32,175 nucleotides of DNA from a candidate division FCPU426 bacterium. Its GTDB lineage: Bacteria > Oederibacteriota > JAAXVQ01 > JAUVAV01. Numbering within the stretch: position 1 is the stretch's first letter; every line of letters begins with the position of its first letter. Below, in pieces: positions 9,880 through 19,206 of the stretch. A program made the translations under genes and the position numbers. The notes under the pieces are model-generated. The model worked only from the letters and a program-made list of their open reading frames with translations, made no database searches and had not been told where the DNA came from. The DNA is taken from contig JAFGIQ010000099.1 of assembly GCA_016929575.1 (NCBI GenBank), positions 1-32,175 of the forward strand, given 5' to 3'.

Positions 9880-10680
9880 TTGATGAAAAACAGGTTGCAT
9901 ACTGCCATGGTTTTAGGAACAGTCATGATGATTGCCGTCCTGCCGTTGATGGCGGGTGCCCAGGATGAAGGCGGGAGACCGCCTGCCCCGGGCCAGGATC
10001 AGGTTTGGGTGGAGGCCTATGTTGATAATGGAACAGTAGTGGCGCCGGGATACTGGCGGCCAAGGATAAACGCCGGATTTGTATGGGTGGACGGGCGTTG
10101 GGATGTAAACATCGGTTATATTCCTGGTTTTTGGCAGCCGGGAAAAAAACATAAAAAAAACCTGGTTTGGGTGCCCGGCTACTGGCTGGGCGGACGCTGG
10201 TATACAGGCCAATGGCGGCCGGCCCAGCGCCGAGGTTTTACCTGGATTCCCGGCCATTGGACAGGAACAGGGCATTGGATGCCCGGCCATTGGAAACCCA
10301 CCAGATCAGGGCCCGCAGGCCAGGCGTGGGAGCCAGGATATTGGACCCCGAAAGGCCGCTGGGTGGAAGGCTACTGGCGGCCTGCTGCTAAAAACGGTTA
10401 TATCTGGATAGCGGGCTATTATAATCCGAGAGGATTGTGGGTTAAGGGATATTGGAAAAAGGCGCCTGCAGGCCAGGTGTGGGAAGACGGTCATTGGGGG
10501 CCGAGGGGCGAATGGGTGGAAGGGCACTGGCGGCTAAAAACCAAAGCCGGAGCAGAGTGGATTCCCGGCCGCTACAACCGGTACGGGAATTGGGTGCCAG
10601 GACATTGGCAGAGCGAGCCAAAAAAACCGCCGCGCAAGCCGCGCCCTGCCCCCCGCCGGGGACGTGGTCCGCGCCGCTAA
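9880..10680 (+). CDS. Secreted WxxGxW (YXWGXW)-repeat protein
   Basis: N-terminal signal peptide (MKNRLHTAMVLGTVMMIAVLPLMAGAQ) followed by more than ten W-(V/I/E)-x-G-x-W units and a basic Pro/Arg tail. Confidence 0.85.
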   Translation: MMKNRLHTAMVLGTVMMIAVLPLMAGAQDEGGRPPAPGQDQVWVEAYVDNGTVVAPGYWRPRINAGFVWVDGRWDVNIGYIPGFWQPGKKHKKNLVWVPGYWLGGRWYTGQWRPAQRRGFTWIPGHWTGTGHWMPGHWKPTRSGPAGQAWEPGYWTPKGRWVEGYWRPAAKNGYIWIAGYYNPRGLWVKGYWKKAPAGQVWEDGHWGPRGEWVEGHWRLKTKAGAEWIPGRYNRYGNWVPGHWQSEPKKPPRKPRPAPRRGRGPRR

Positions 10681-10779
10681 CCCCGCGGCTTTATCCGCAT
10701 CCCGGCAGGAAAACCGAGCGCCCCGAAGCTGCAGAGGCAGCAAGAAATAGTATACGGCAGGCTGGAGGAAGAAACCGCA

Positions 10780-12501
10780 GTGGGTATGCCAGCAGCAGTT
10801 AAAACCAGCAAGCAGATCCAGGAGATGTATTCCTCGGCCTTCACCTTGTCTGACATGGAAGTCTTCATTTTTCCGGAGCTGCTCTATGCCCTGGTGCTGG
10901 CCAATATTTTATCCCCCCGCATCTGGGCCTGGCGCGAGGATCCTTGGTTTGCCGGTGTGGAACACATGACTTTCAACCGCCAAATGCAGCGGTTGAAGCA
11001 ATACATCATGGATCATTACAGTTTCAACCTGGATTTGGAGACCTGGGGGCTCACCACCAAGCAGCGTGAAATGGACCGCTTTGCAGGATTTGTGGCGCCG
11101 GATATTTTTTCGCGCTCCAATGCCTTGTTTGGTTATGAGGGGGACCAATACTATTTCGATGTGGACATCCGCCGCCATTTTGGCCTGGATAAATACACGT
11201 CGGATGTCATTCCCTACTGGAAGACAGAGACGGTTGAGGCGATGGACGCCTTTGTCCACAAGGAGGGATATGCACGCGGAGCCGGTGAATGCGTCTCCTT
11301 GTCCGCGCTCTACGCCGCCGCGGCTTTCATTGTGCTGGGCGTGCCGCTGGAGGATATTTTCATCCTGGCCACGCCGCTGCATTCGCAGAATTTCATTGAC
11401 CGCGAAGACGGCGTGCTGACCAACAACCGCCGCATCCTCACCAAGGGCATGTGGTGCAACGGTTCGGAGCTGTCCACCAAGGCGCGGCGGGCACTGGAAA
11501 AAGAGCGCGTGACCATTGTCAGCCATTGCACGGGCTATGTGCATGTTGATTATCAGGAGGCCACCATTGACCCGGAGGCCTACACCCGCTGTCTTTGTTC
11601 CCTGCAAAATTATCTTACGCAGGATGTGGATTTTGAACTGTTCACCAATTTTCTGCGCGTCCATGAAGGATATCGAAAACACTTTCAATTCCAGCACGAA
11701 CAGCAGGGGCATACCTATTATCTGAACGCGGAAGTCCTGTACCGATACGAGCACGGCAGCAAATGCCGCATTGGCGACGCCAGCCGCAAAAAACTGCTGG
11801 CAGAAATCGACAGCGAAGAGTATACCCTGCAGCCGGATCCCCGGCGGCAGCAGATTCATCTGATCGAGGAAAAACTCAACGGCCGGCCCCTGGCCTGCCG
11901 CTCCGGCGATTTTTGCCTGCAGCTGCGGGAACTTTTTCCCCGCCAGCCAGACCTGGACGGCATGTGCAGGGATCTCAAGGGATTTACCTGCACGCGGCCG
12001 GTATTGCCCAGCACGGAAAAAACCCATCTGCCTGTTTTGCCGCTTGCCTTGCGGCCGGGCATGGACCGGCGGCAGGTAACAGAGGTCCTGTCCGCATTGC
12101 GCGCGCAGCACCGGACCGTGGACCTGGCGTTTTATGCCAACCGCCAAATAGATGCGCGCGGTTGGGATTATTTTCTCGAAGCCTGTATGGAGCGGAATCC
12201 CGTCTCGCTGCAGGCTTTTTCAGAAGTGTCCCTGGCGGAGGCCTGTGCAAAATTGCAGGGGTATCCCGCGGAATCCATTTATGATGACAACCGCCTGGCC
12301 ACACCGGATGAGGTGGTCAATTTCAGGCGGGGCGACGGCTGGGAGAAAGCCGTCTGCCTGCTCAACCTGTGCAAGCACCGCCATCCGGGCGGCCGGGTGC
12401 GCATCAGTCTGACCGGGGGCCAGGTGTGTGTAGAGGCGCAAGGAGAGACATTTTCATTTCCCGCGCAGAGAGGCCTTGCCTTGCCGGCGCGGGAATTATA
12501 A
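10780..12501 (+). CDS. Hypothetical protein with transglutaminase-like Cys/His motifs
   Basis: AGECVSLSALYAAAAFIVLGVPLEDIFILATPLHSQNFID: Cys at a helix N-terminus followed by a His-containing strand. Confidence 0.6.
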   Translation: MGMPAAVKTSKQIQEMYSSAFTLSDMEVFIFPELLYALVLANILSPRIWAWREDPWFAGVEHMTFNRQMQRLKQYIMDHYSFNLDLETWGLTTKQREMDRFAGFVAPDIFSRSNALFGYEGDQYYFDVDIRRHFGLDKYTSDVIPYWKTETVEAMDAFVHKEGYARGAGECVSLSALYAAAAFIVLGVPLEDIFILATPLHSQNFIDREDGVLTNNRRILTKGMWCNGSELSTKARRALEKERVTIVSHCTGYVHVDYQEATIDPEAYTRCLCSLQNYLTQDVDFELFTNFLRVHEGYRKHFQFQHEQQGHTYYLNAEVLYRYEHGSKCRIGDASRKKLLAEIDSEEYTLQPDPRRQQIHLIEEKLNGRPLACRSGDFCLQLRELFPRQPDLDGMCRDLKGFTCTRPVLPSTEKTHLPVLPLALRPGMDRRQVTEVLSALRAQHRTVDLAFYANRQIDARGWDYFLEACMERNPVSLQAFSEVSLAEACAKLQGYPAESIYDDNRLATPDEVVNFRRGDGWEKAVCLLNLCKHRHPGGRVRISLTGGQVCVEAQGETFSFPAQRGLALPAREL

Positions 12502-12611
12502 ATACTGTGCTGTCTTGTCCCCGCGAGCACAGCAACAAACCGGCAGCAATGACCCGACCCAGCCTGTAGGCCCGCGGGGTTCCAGCAAGCACTATAAAAG
12601 GCGCAGGTGAT

Positions 12612-14264
12612 ATGAAAGCATTTTTTTATCTGACCGTCATTCTGGTCGTACTGGCCGTGGCTGGTTTGTATTGGGGAACGGATTATATCTTCAGCCCGGC
12701 GCCGCCACCCAGGCACCTGTCCGAAGCATCTTTGGAATCCGGATTGACCGAAACGCCTGAAGGCCAGCGGGCATGGCAAGGATGCTATACTTTCCGGCGT
12801 GAAGGCCTGAAGGCATGCTATGTCAGCGGACATCCCGAAGTCCGCGGCGCGGCCCTGGGGATTTTCCTGGCCGCAGAATTCAAGGCAACAGAAAAGGCCA
12901 TCCAGCAGCTGTATGAGAGAACCATGCCCAACCGCTGGCTGCGCTGGTTTGCTTTCCGCCTGCTGGCTTGGCAACAGTCCCGCCTGGCCGTTTTCCTGTC
13001 CCCGGAGATACGGCAGGAAATCCTGGGATTTACCCGCACGACTGCAAACGCATTTCCGCTGTATGGGTCGTATTATCACCGGCTGGTGCAATTGCAGGAA
13101 TTGTATGATATGACCCATGCCGGCGGGGATGAAATACGCTTTCGCGGCACGGCCATCGGCCTGGCCGCGGAGCGGACAAAAGAACAGGGCGTGTTTTTAG
13201 CGCACAATTTTGATTGCCTGGCAGGGGACGCCTGGGATCAAAACAAAGTGGTTTGCTGCCTTCGCCCGGACAACGGCTACGCTTTTTTATCCATCACCTG
13301 GCCGGGACAGTTCGGCGTGGTCAGCGGGATGAATGAAGCCGGATTGGGCGTGGCGGTGCTGGCGGTTTCCTCGGCCAAGGATAAAAACAAAGGGCTGCCG
13401 GTTTCACTGGCCGCCAGGAGGATATTAACCGAGGCCGCCGATTTGCGGCAGGCGGTTGCGCTGCTGCAGGAAATGCCCATCATGGTGCGCGAATCGTTTG
13501 TGCTGGGATCGGGCGGGGAAAACAGCTTCGTGGTCGTGGAAAAATCGCCGGAAAAAACAGTGGTCAGAAAAATGCAAAATGGATATATTGCCGCCACCGA
13601 CTATTTTCTGGCTCCGGACATGCATCCGGAGGATTCCCCGGCGTGGCAACAGGGCAGAGAGATATCCCTGGCCCGGTTGCGCCGCGTCAAAACATTGTTG
13701 CGGAAAAAAGAGGAATGGACGGTTTCCGAAGTGGTGGAAATGCTGCGCGACCGCCAGGGGGAATTCGGAGAGCCGCTGGGTTGGGGGCACCGGTCGGCCA
13801 TTAATGCCTTGACCGCCGTGCATTCCGTGGTTTTTGATTTGAAGCACAAGCGGGCATGGGTGGCGGCGGCGCCGCATCAGCTGGGGAAATATGTGCCTTT
13901 TGACCTGCAGGACTTTGGTGCTTTGCCGCCGGCCGACAGTATACCGGCGGATCCAATACTTGCTTCCGGGAAATACAACGAATACCTGGTGTATCGGCAC
14001 GGCCTGCGGGAAGCCGCACTCCTCTATCAGGGTAAAAAATACCAGGAGAGCCTGGCCTGGCTCCAGGAGGTCCGCCCTTTGAATCCGCTGGATTATCAAA
14101 ATTATCTGCTGGCAGGAAAAGCCCTGCAAAAACTGGGCCGGGTGGACGAGGCCGGGTACAATTACCAACAAGCGAAAAGACTGCACCCGGCTTTTTTCTG
14201 GGAAAAAGTGGAACTGGAAAAGCATCTGGAAAATTTGCGCCAGACAACGACGGATATGCCTTGA
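12612..14264 (+). CDS. Membrane-anchored C45/AAT-like NTN-hydrolase family protein with C-terminal TPR-like region
   Basis: N-terminal TM helix; FLAHNFDC, GQFGVVSGMNEAGLGVAVL, C-terminal helical repeat with YNYQQAKRLHP. Confidence 0.7.
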   Translation: MKAFFYLTVILVVLAVAGLYWGTDYIFSPAPPPRHLSEASLESGLTETPEGQRAWQGCYTFRREGLKACYVSGHPEVRGAALGIFLAAEFKATEKAIQQLYERTMPNRWLRWFAFRLLAWQQSRLAVFLSPEIRQEILGFTRTTANAFPLYGSYYHRLVQLQELYDMTHAGGDEIRFRGTAIGLAAERTKEQGVFLAHNFDCLAGDAWDQNKVVCCLRPDNGYAFLSITWPGQFGVVSGMNEAGLGVAVLAVSSAKDKNKGLPVSLAARRILTEAADLRQAVALLQEMPIMVRESFVLGSGGENSFVVVEKSPEKTVVRKMQNGYIAATDYFLAPDMHPEDSPAWQQGREISLARLRRVKTLLRKKEEWTVSEVVEMLRDRQGEFGEPLGWGHRSAINALTAVHSVVFDLKHKRAWVAAAPHQLGKYVPFDLQDFGALPPADSIPADPILASGKYNEYLVYRHGLREAALLYQGKKYQESLAWLQEVRPLNPLDYQNYLLAGKALQKLGRVDEAGYNYQQAKRLHPAFFWEKVELEKHLENLRQTTTDMP

Positions 14265-14381
14265 ATTCCCCTCCAAGAGACAACAGGTGAGCCAGCGTGT
14301 TCCACGCCGGGGATGTGAATGCCAGGCCGCGAAATTTCCGCGTGCACGCCTTTCACGGACGAACACCCAGGGTGATTTCAG

Positions 14382-14409
14382 TTGCATTGCTGACAAAACC
14401 CGCTATAAT
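14382..14409 (+). promoter_or_regulatory. Putative sigma70-type promoter upstream of mnmA
   Basis: TTGCAT - 16 bp - TATAAT. Confidence 0.5.
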
Positions 14410-14540
14410 TCTCCGGTTTCAGCCAAACTCCTGAAAATGCCCAAGGCCGGGGGAAAGTCCATGCAGGCGCAGCCGCGGATAAGGCGGCGGGTGCGCCGGC
14501 CCTGCCGGGGGGTAAAACAGGAAAACAAAGGAAGCAGTGG

Positions 14541-15659
14541 ATGAAAATTGCGGTTGCCCTATCCGGAGGCGTGGATTCCTCAACCGTGGCCAGACGCCTG
14601 CAATCTGCCGGCCATGACGTCATTGGCATTACCATGCGCCTGTGTCCTGAGGATGCGGTTGCGCCGGCAGGCGCCGGCGGGGGCGAAAAAACACCAGCCG
14701 GAATTCCGGAGCATGGCTGCGGGAAATGCGCGGCACCGTGCGCCTGTTGGGACGGCCGGCAGGTGGCACAGAGGCTGGGCCTGCAGCATCATCTGGTCGA
14801 TTTCCGCCAGGACTTTGCGCAATACGTGCTGGACGCTTTCGTGCGCGACTATGCGGCCGGATTGACGCCCAATCCCTGCGCCTGGTGCAACCGCATGATC
14901 AAATTCGGGGTGCTCTGGAAACAGGCGCAGGACCTGGGAGCCGAATATTTGGCCACCGGCCATTATGCGCGTTTGCTGGTCAGCGGAGAAAAAGTGGAAG
15001 TGAAGCGCGCGCTGGATCAGGACCGGGATCAGACTTATTTTTTAGCCCTGGTGCCGCAGGAACAGTTCCGGCATGTGCTTTTTCCCCTGGGGGAGGAAAA
15101 AAAACACGCGGTCGCAGCCGAGGCGCGGCAGGCCGGAATCATGCCGGCACATTCCGAAACCAGCAACGAAATTTGCTTTTTACGGGACCGGAATTACGCC
15201 GATTATCTTAAGGAGAGGATTCCGGAGGCATTTGCCGCGGGAGACATCGTCGACGGGCAGGGAATAAAAGTCGGAGAACACCTGGGGTTGCCGCGCTACA
15301 CTGTGGGCCAGCGCAAAGGACTCGGCGTGGCGGCAGCCCATCCGCTCTATGTCATCCGCCTGCTGCCGGACCGCAACCAGGTAGTCGTGGGCCCTGACGC
15401 CGCTTTATGGACAAAAGAAGTGCGCATCCGGGATCTCAATTGGCCGTCCGACCTGACGCCGGGCGACAGGGAGGTGATGGCCATGATTCGTTACCGGCAA
15501 AAGCCGGTGCGGGCGCAGCTGCGGTTTACAGGCAGGGAAACTGCCCGGCTGCTGTTTCAAGAGCCGGTACGGGCAGCGGCGCCGGGCCAAGTGGCCGCGC
15601 TGTATGACCGGGACCGGCTGTTGGGAGGCGGGCGCATTGTGCCCGCGGAGGAAGCATGA
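14541..15659 (+). CDS. mnmA: tRNA 2-thiouridine(34) synthase MnmA
   Basis: VALSGGVDSSTVA PP-loop, TPNPCAWCNRMIKFG, LATGHYARL, ALDQDRDQTYFLALV, SETSNEICFL, YTVGQRKGLG. Confidence 0.95.
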   Translation: MKIAVALSGGVDSSTVARRLQSAGHDVIGITMRLCPEDAVAPAGAGGGEKTPAGIPEHGCGKCAAPCACWDGRQVAQRLGLQHHLVDFRQDFAQYVLDAFVRDYAAGLTPNPCAWCNRMIKFGVLWKQAQDLGAEYLATGHYARLLVSGEKVEVKRALDQDRDQTYFLALVPQEQFRHVLFPLGEEKKHAVAAEARQAGIMPAHSETSNEICFLRDRNYADYLKERIPEAFAAGDIVDGQGIKVGEHLGLPRYTVGQRKGLGVAAAHPLYVIRLLPDRNQVVVGPDAALWTKEVRIRDLNWPSDLTPGDREVMAMIRYRQKPVRAQLRFTGRETARLLFQEPVRAAAPGQVAALYDRDRLLGGGRIVPAEEA

Positions 15660-16810
15660 ATCAGGCGGACCCAAAAGGGCGGGAAAAAAAAGTGCTGTTG
15701 GTGGGAGCCGGCCTGGCCAATCTGTACGTGCTGACCCACGCCCAGCGGTTTCACTGTCTCCAAGCCGCCATCACGCTGGTGGATGTCAATCCCTTCTGGC
15801 TTTTTTCCAATATGGCTACAGAGGTGGCCGGCGGATTTTACGGTTTAAAGGATTTTCATCTGGATCTGCGGTTGCTGGCCAAACAGCACGGGGCCGCATT
15901 CATCCAGGATGAGGTTGTCTCCCTTTTGCCCCAGCAGCGCAAGGTCATGACCAAGGCGGGCAGGCTGCTGGAATACGATGTGGTTGCTTTTGCCTGCGGC
16001 TCCCTGGCCTCCACGCCCAAGGAGGACGTTCCGGCCGAGGGGGTTTACCCGGTCAAACCCGTGAAAAACGTGCTCCAGATCAGGAATGAAATTGAAACCT
16101 GCCTGGAATTGTTTCCGGAAAAAGTTTTGGAAGTGGCGGTTTTGGGCGGGGGGGCAACGGGGGTGGAATATGCCTTGAATATTTCGGAATTGCTCGCCGA
16201 GCGGCATCTGCCCCAAGGCTGGACCTGCACCCTGATTGAAGCCAAACCGGGTATATTGCCCGGATTTCCCAAAGCCGCGGCAGCGGCTGCGGAAAAGATG
16301 CTTCGGGTCAATGACGTGAAGCTGAGAACCGGCGTTAAGATACAGCATATTCAATCCCATCGCGTGGTCCTGGAATACGGCGAGACACTGGCCTTTGACC
16401 TGGCGGTGGTGGCTTTGGGGGAGCGGGTGGCGGATCTTTTTTTGCAGGCCGGATTGGGAACGGATGAATTAGGCGCCCTGCGCGTGGAGCCAACCCTTCA
16501 ATCCGGCAGTTATCCGGAGATATTTGCCGGCGGCAACTGCGCGCGGGTAAAAGGAGGGCCGGCTGCGCGGACGACCCAGAGCACCTGGCAGCAGGCGCCC
16601 GTTTTGCTGCACAACCTGCTGGCCGCACTGGCGGATAAAAAGCAGCGCCGCGCCTTCAGGCCGCGGAAAAACCGCCGGTTCATCTCCCTGGGAAAAACCA
16701 ACGCCCTGCTGGTGGACGGGCCGTTTGTCTGGCAGGGGCCGTGGGTGCTGCAATGGAAACGCTGGCGCGACCGCCGCCTCATGCGGCGGATCAGGACCTA
16801 TGACGCCTGA
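15656..16810 (+). CDS. FAD-dependent pyridine nucleotide oxidoreductase (NDH-2-like)
   Basis: VLLVGAGLANLYVL and VAVLGGGATGVEYALNISELL dinucleotide-binding motifs; ATGA overlap with mnmA. Confidence 0.85.
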   Translation: MNQADPKGREKKVLLVGAGLANLYVLTHAQRFHCLQAAITLVDVNPFWLFSNMATEVAGGFYGLKDFHLDLRLLAKQHGAAFIQDEVVSLLPQQRKVMTKAGRLLEYDVVAFACGSLASTPKEDVPAEGVYPVKPVKNVLQIRNEIETCLELFPEKVLEVAVLGGGATGVEYALNISELLAERHLPQGWTCTLIEAKPGILPGFPKAAAAAAEKMLRVNDVKLRTGVKIQHIQSHRVVLEYGETLAFDLAVVALGERVADLFLQAGLGTDELGALRVEPTLQSGSYPEIFAGGNCARVKGGPAARTTQSTWQQAPVLLHNLLAALADKKQRRAFRPRKNRRFISLGKTNALLVDGPFVWQGPWVLQWKRWRDRRLMRRIRTYDA

Positions 16811-16903
16811 GGCGGGAGGCCGCACGCGGGCCATATCCGCGATATAGGGCCGCCGCATAACGCAGCCAGCCGTTTCAGCCGGCGCCCGGCTGGGTAAAAT
16901 CAT

Positions 16904-16932
16904 TTGCATTTCCCAAATCCCTCAAGTATAGT
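16904..16932 (+). promoter_or_regulatory. Putative promoter upstream of the WYL regulator
   Basis: TTGCAT - 17 bp - TATAGT. Confidence 0.45.
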
Positions 16933-17165
16933 ATTCCAGCATGCTGCACATAAGATATACAGGGCCTATGTCATGTTTAGCAGCCGCATAAAAAGCCTTT
17001 TCACCATTCCCGCTTATTATCCCTTCTTGTACTTAAGGCTTGCCGACCCGAAAGTCTGTTTTTTGGCAGATACTTGAAAAACCGCAAGTTAAAAGACACG
17101 GGATTGTCTGTTTTTGTTTGTAATGTCGGTTCTCTGATTTTTGGCGCCAGCCGGAAAGAGGAGAT

Positions 17166-18131
17166 ATGGATCTTTTTGACCGGATATTCAAACTGCATCA
17201 GATTCTCAGCCAGTCGCACTATCCTGTTTCCCGGATCAAACTGCAAACCCAGTTGGAATGCTCGCGCGCCACAGTAAACCGCTGCCTCGACGATTTGAAA
17301 GATTACCTGCATGCGCCGGTAGAATACAACCGTAAGGCCGGCGGCTATCAGTATGCCAAAGACCGCAAAGCAGCCTATGAGCTTCCGGGCTTATGGTTCA
17401 ATGCCTCCGAACTGAGGGCGCTGCTGGCCCTGCAGCAGCTTTTGTCCGATATACAGCCAGGACTTCTGGAGGCGCATCTCGCCCCCTTTAAAAAGCGCAT
17501 AGAGCAGATCCTGTGTTCCAAGCGGGCCGGGACCGGCCGGGCCGGCAAATGCATCCGCTTTTTGGGAATGGCAAGCAGGCCTGCGGAGGCGGACACATTC
17601 AGGACAGTTGCAAATGCACTTCTGAAATACAGGCGCCTGCGCATCACCTACCACAGCCGGTCGCGCAATGCGACCACCGTGCGCGCAGTGTCGCCCCAGA
17701 GGCTGGTGCACTACCGCAGCAACTGGTATCTGGATGCCTGGGATCACCGCAAACGCGCGCTCCGCAGCTTTGCCCTGGAGCGCATCAAACAGGCGGATCC
17801 CGTCAAACAACCGGCGAAAAAAATCCCCGCATCCAGGCTGGACGCTTATTTTGCGGCCGGCTACGGCATCTTTGCCGGAAAGCCAAAAAATATTGCCGTC
17901 CTGAAATTCTCCGCCGAAAGAGCCCGCTGGGTGGCCGAGGAAAAGTGGCATCCGCGGCAGAAAGGACGGTTTGAAAGCGGCTGCTACATATTGGAAGTGC
18001 CGTACTCGGACCACCGGGAACTGGTCATGGACATATTAAAACACGCGCCGCATGTGGAAGTGCTGGCGCCCGGGAGCCTGAAAAAGGAGATCAAAGGAAT
18101 CCTGGGCGCGGCCATAAAAAAATGCAAATAA
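17166..18131 (+). CDS. HTH + WYL-domain transcriptional regulator
   Basis: N-terminal winged HTH (FKLHQILSQSHYPVSRIKLQTQLECSRATVNRCLDDL), WYL region (LVHYRSNWYLDAWDHRKRALRSFALERI). Confidence 0.9.
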   Translation: MDLFDRIFKLHQILSQSHYPVSRIKLQTQLECSRATVNRCLDDLKDYLHAPVEYNRKAGGYQYAKDRKAAYELPGLWFNASELRALLALQQLLSDIQPGLLEAHLAPFKKRIEQILCSKRAGTGRAGKCIRFLGMASRPAEADTFRTVANALLKYRRLRITYHSRSRNATTVRAVSPQRLVHYRSNWYLDAWDHRKRALRSFALERIKQADPVKQPAKKIPASRLDAYFAAGYGIFAGKPKNIAVLKFSAERARWVAEEKWHPRQKGRFESGCYILEVPYSDHRELVMDILKHAPHVEVLAPGSLKKEIKGILGAAIKKCK

Positions 18132-18253
18132 ATTTTCCCAGGCTCAGGAATTGAGACAGGGGTGTGGTAGAAAGTGTGAAAGGATTTTGCCAAAAACCGG
18201 TCTAAATGGATGGGATTTGTCTGTTCCCAATCATTTCAAAACCGGAGGAAAAA

Positions 18254-19069
18254 ATGAAAAAATCAAGGACAATAAGAGTCAAAGGCGCTGACATATCTGT
18301 AATTTCGGTCAATGGACAGGACTACATTTCATTGACGGATATGATAAAAGCGAAAGATGGTGATTTTTTTATTTCAGATTGGTTGAGAAACAGAAATACG
18401 GTTGAATTTTTAGGCATTTGGGAAAAGGTTTTCAATCCGTCTTTTAATTATGGCGAATTCGCCATAATTACCCGTCAAGCCGGTTTGAATAATTACAAAT
18501 TAAGCGTTAAGGAATGGGTTGAAAAAACCAACGCCATCGGTTTGAAAGCGACGGCTGGAAGATACGGCGGCACATACGCTCATAAAGATATAGCATTTGA
18601 GTTTGGCATGTGGGTCAGCGCCGAGTTCAAGATATATTTAATCAGGGAATTTCAGCGGTTGAAAGAGGAAGAAAACAGGCGCCAGTCGCTTGACTGGAAC
18701 CTGCAACGCACGTTGGCAAAAGTCAATTACCGCATTCACACGGATGCCGTCCAGGAAGCGCTGCTGCCGCCGGTCGTTTCCAAGCGCCACGCTGCGCAAA
18801 TCTATGCCAATGAGGCGGATGTTCTAAATGTCGCCTTGTTCGGCAAAACCGCCAAGGAATGGCGGCAAGCCAATCCGGGCCAGGGTGGAAACATCCGTGA
18901 CCAAGCAGCGCTTGAACAGCTGGTTGTGCTTTCTAATCTCGAAAGCATCAATGCCCTGCTTATTCATCAGGGCATGTCACAATCCGAACGGCTGGCAAAA
19001 CTGAACCAAACCGCGATAAGCCAAATGAAATCACTGCTGGACAATAAAACAGTCAAGCGGCTGAAATGA
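18254..19069 (+). CDS. KilA-N domain protein
   Basis: YISLTDMIKAKDGDFFISDWLRNRNTVEFLGIWE, GLKATAGRYGGTYAHKDIAFEFGMWVSAEFKIYLIREFQRLK; RBS ggagg upstream of the ATG. Confidence 0.88.
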   Translation: MKKSRTIRVKGADISVISVNGQDYISLTDMIKAKDGDFFISDWLRNRNTVEFLGIWEKVFNPSFNYGEFAIITRQAGLNNYKLSVKEWVEKTNAIGLKATAGRYGGTYAHKDIAFEFGMWVSAEFKIYLIREFQRLKEEENRRQSLDWNLQRTLAKVNYRIHTDAVQEALLPPVVSKRHAAQIYANEADVLNVALFGKTAKEWRQANPGQGGNIRDQAALEQLVVLSNLESINALLIHQGMSQSERLAKLNQTAISQMKSLLDNKTVKRLK

Positions 19070-19206
19070 ATATGAGCCGATATTACGCCCATTCACGGGA
19101 AGGTAAAAGCGAGGAGCATTGGCATAAGCTGGAGGAGCATCTCTATGCAGTGGCCGAGATGGCCGGGGAGTTTGCGGGAGAGTTTGGGGCGCGGGAAAAA
19201 GCATGA
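19066..19206 (+). pseudogene. Truncated N-terminus of a type I-C-like Cas3 (HD domain start), 46 aa
   Basis: MNMSRYYAHSREGKSEEHWHKLEEHLYAVAEMAGEFAGEFGAREKA*: YYAHS...W..LEEHL..VAE.A.EFA..FGA pattern of I-C Cas3 N-termini, then stop; ATGA overlaps on both sides. Confidence 0.75.

Noticed and set aside
8806-9900. 364-aa reverse-strand ORF
   Set aside because: Antisense to the convincing endonuclease IV gene.
10909-12147. 412-aa reverse-strand ORF
   Set aside because: Antisense shadow of the 573-aa forward gene in GC-rich coding sequence; no recognisable motifs.
13425-14396. 323-aa reverse-strand ORF
   Set aside because: Antisense to the NTN-hydrolase-like gene; no family signature.
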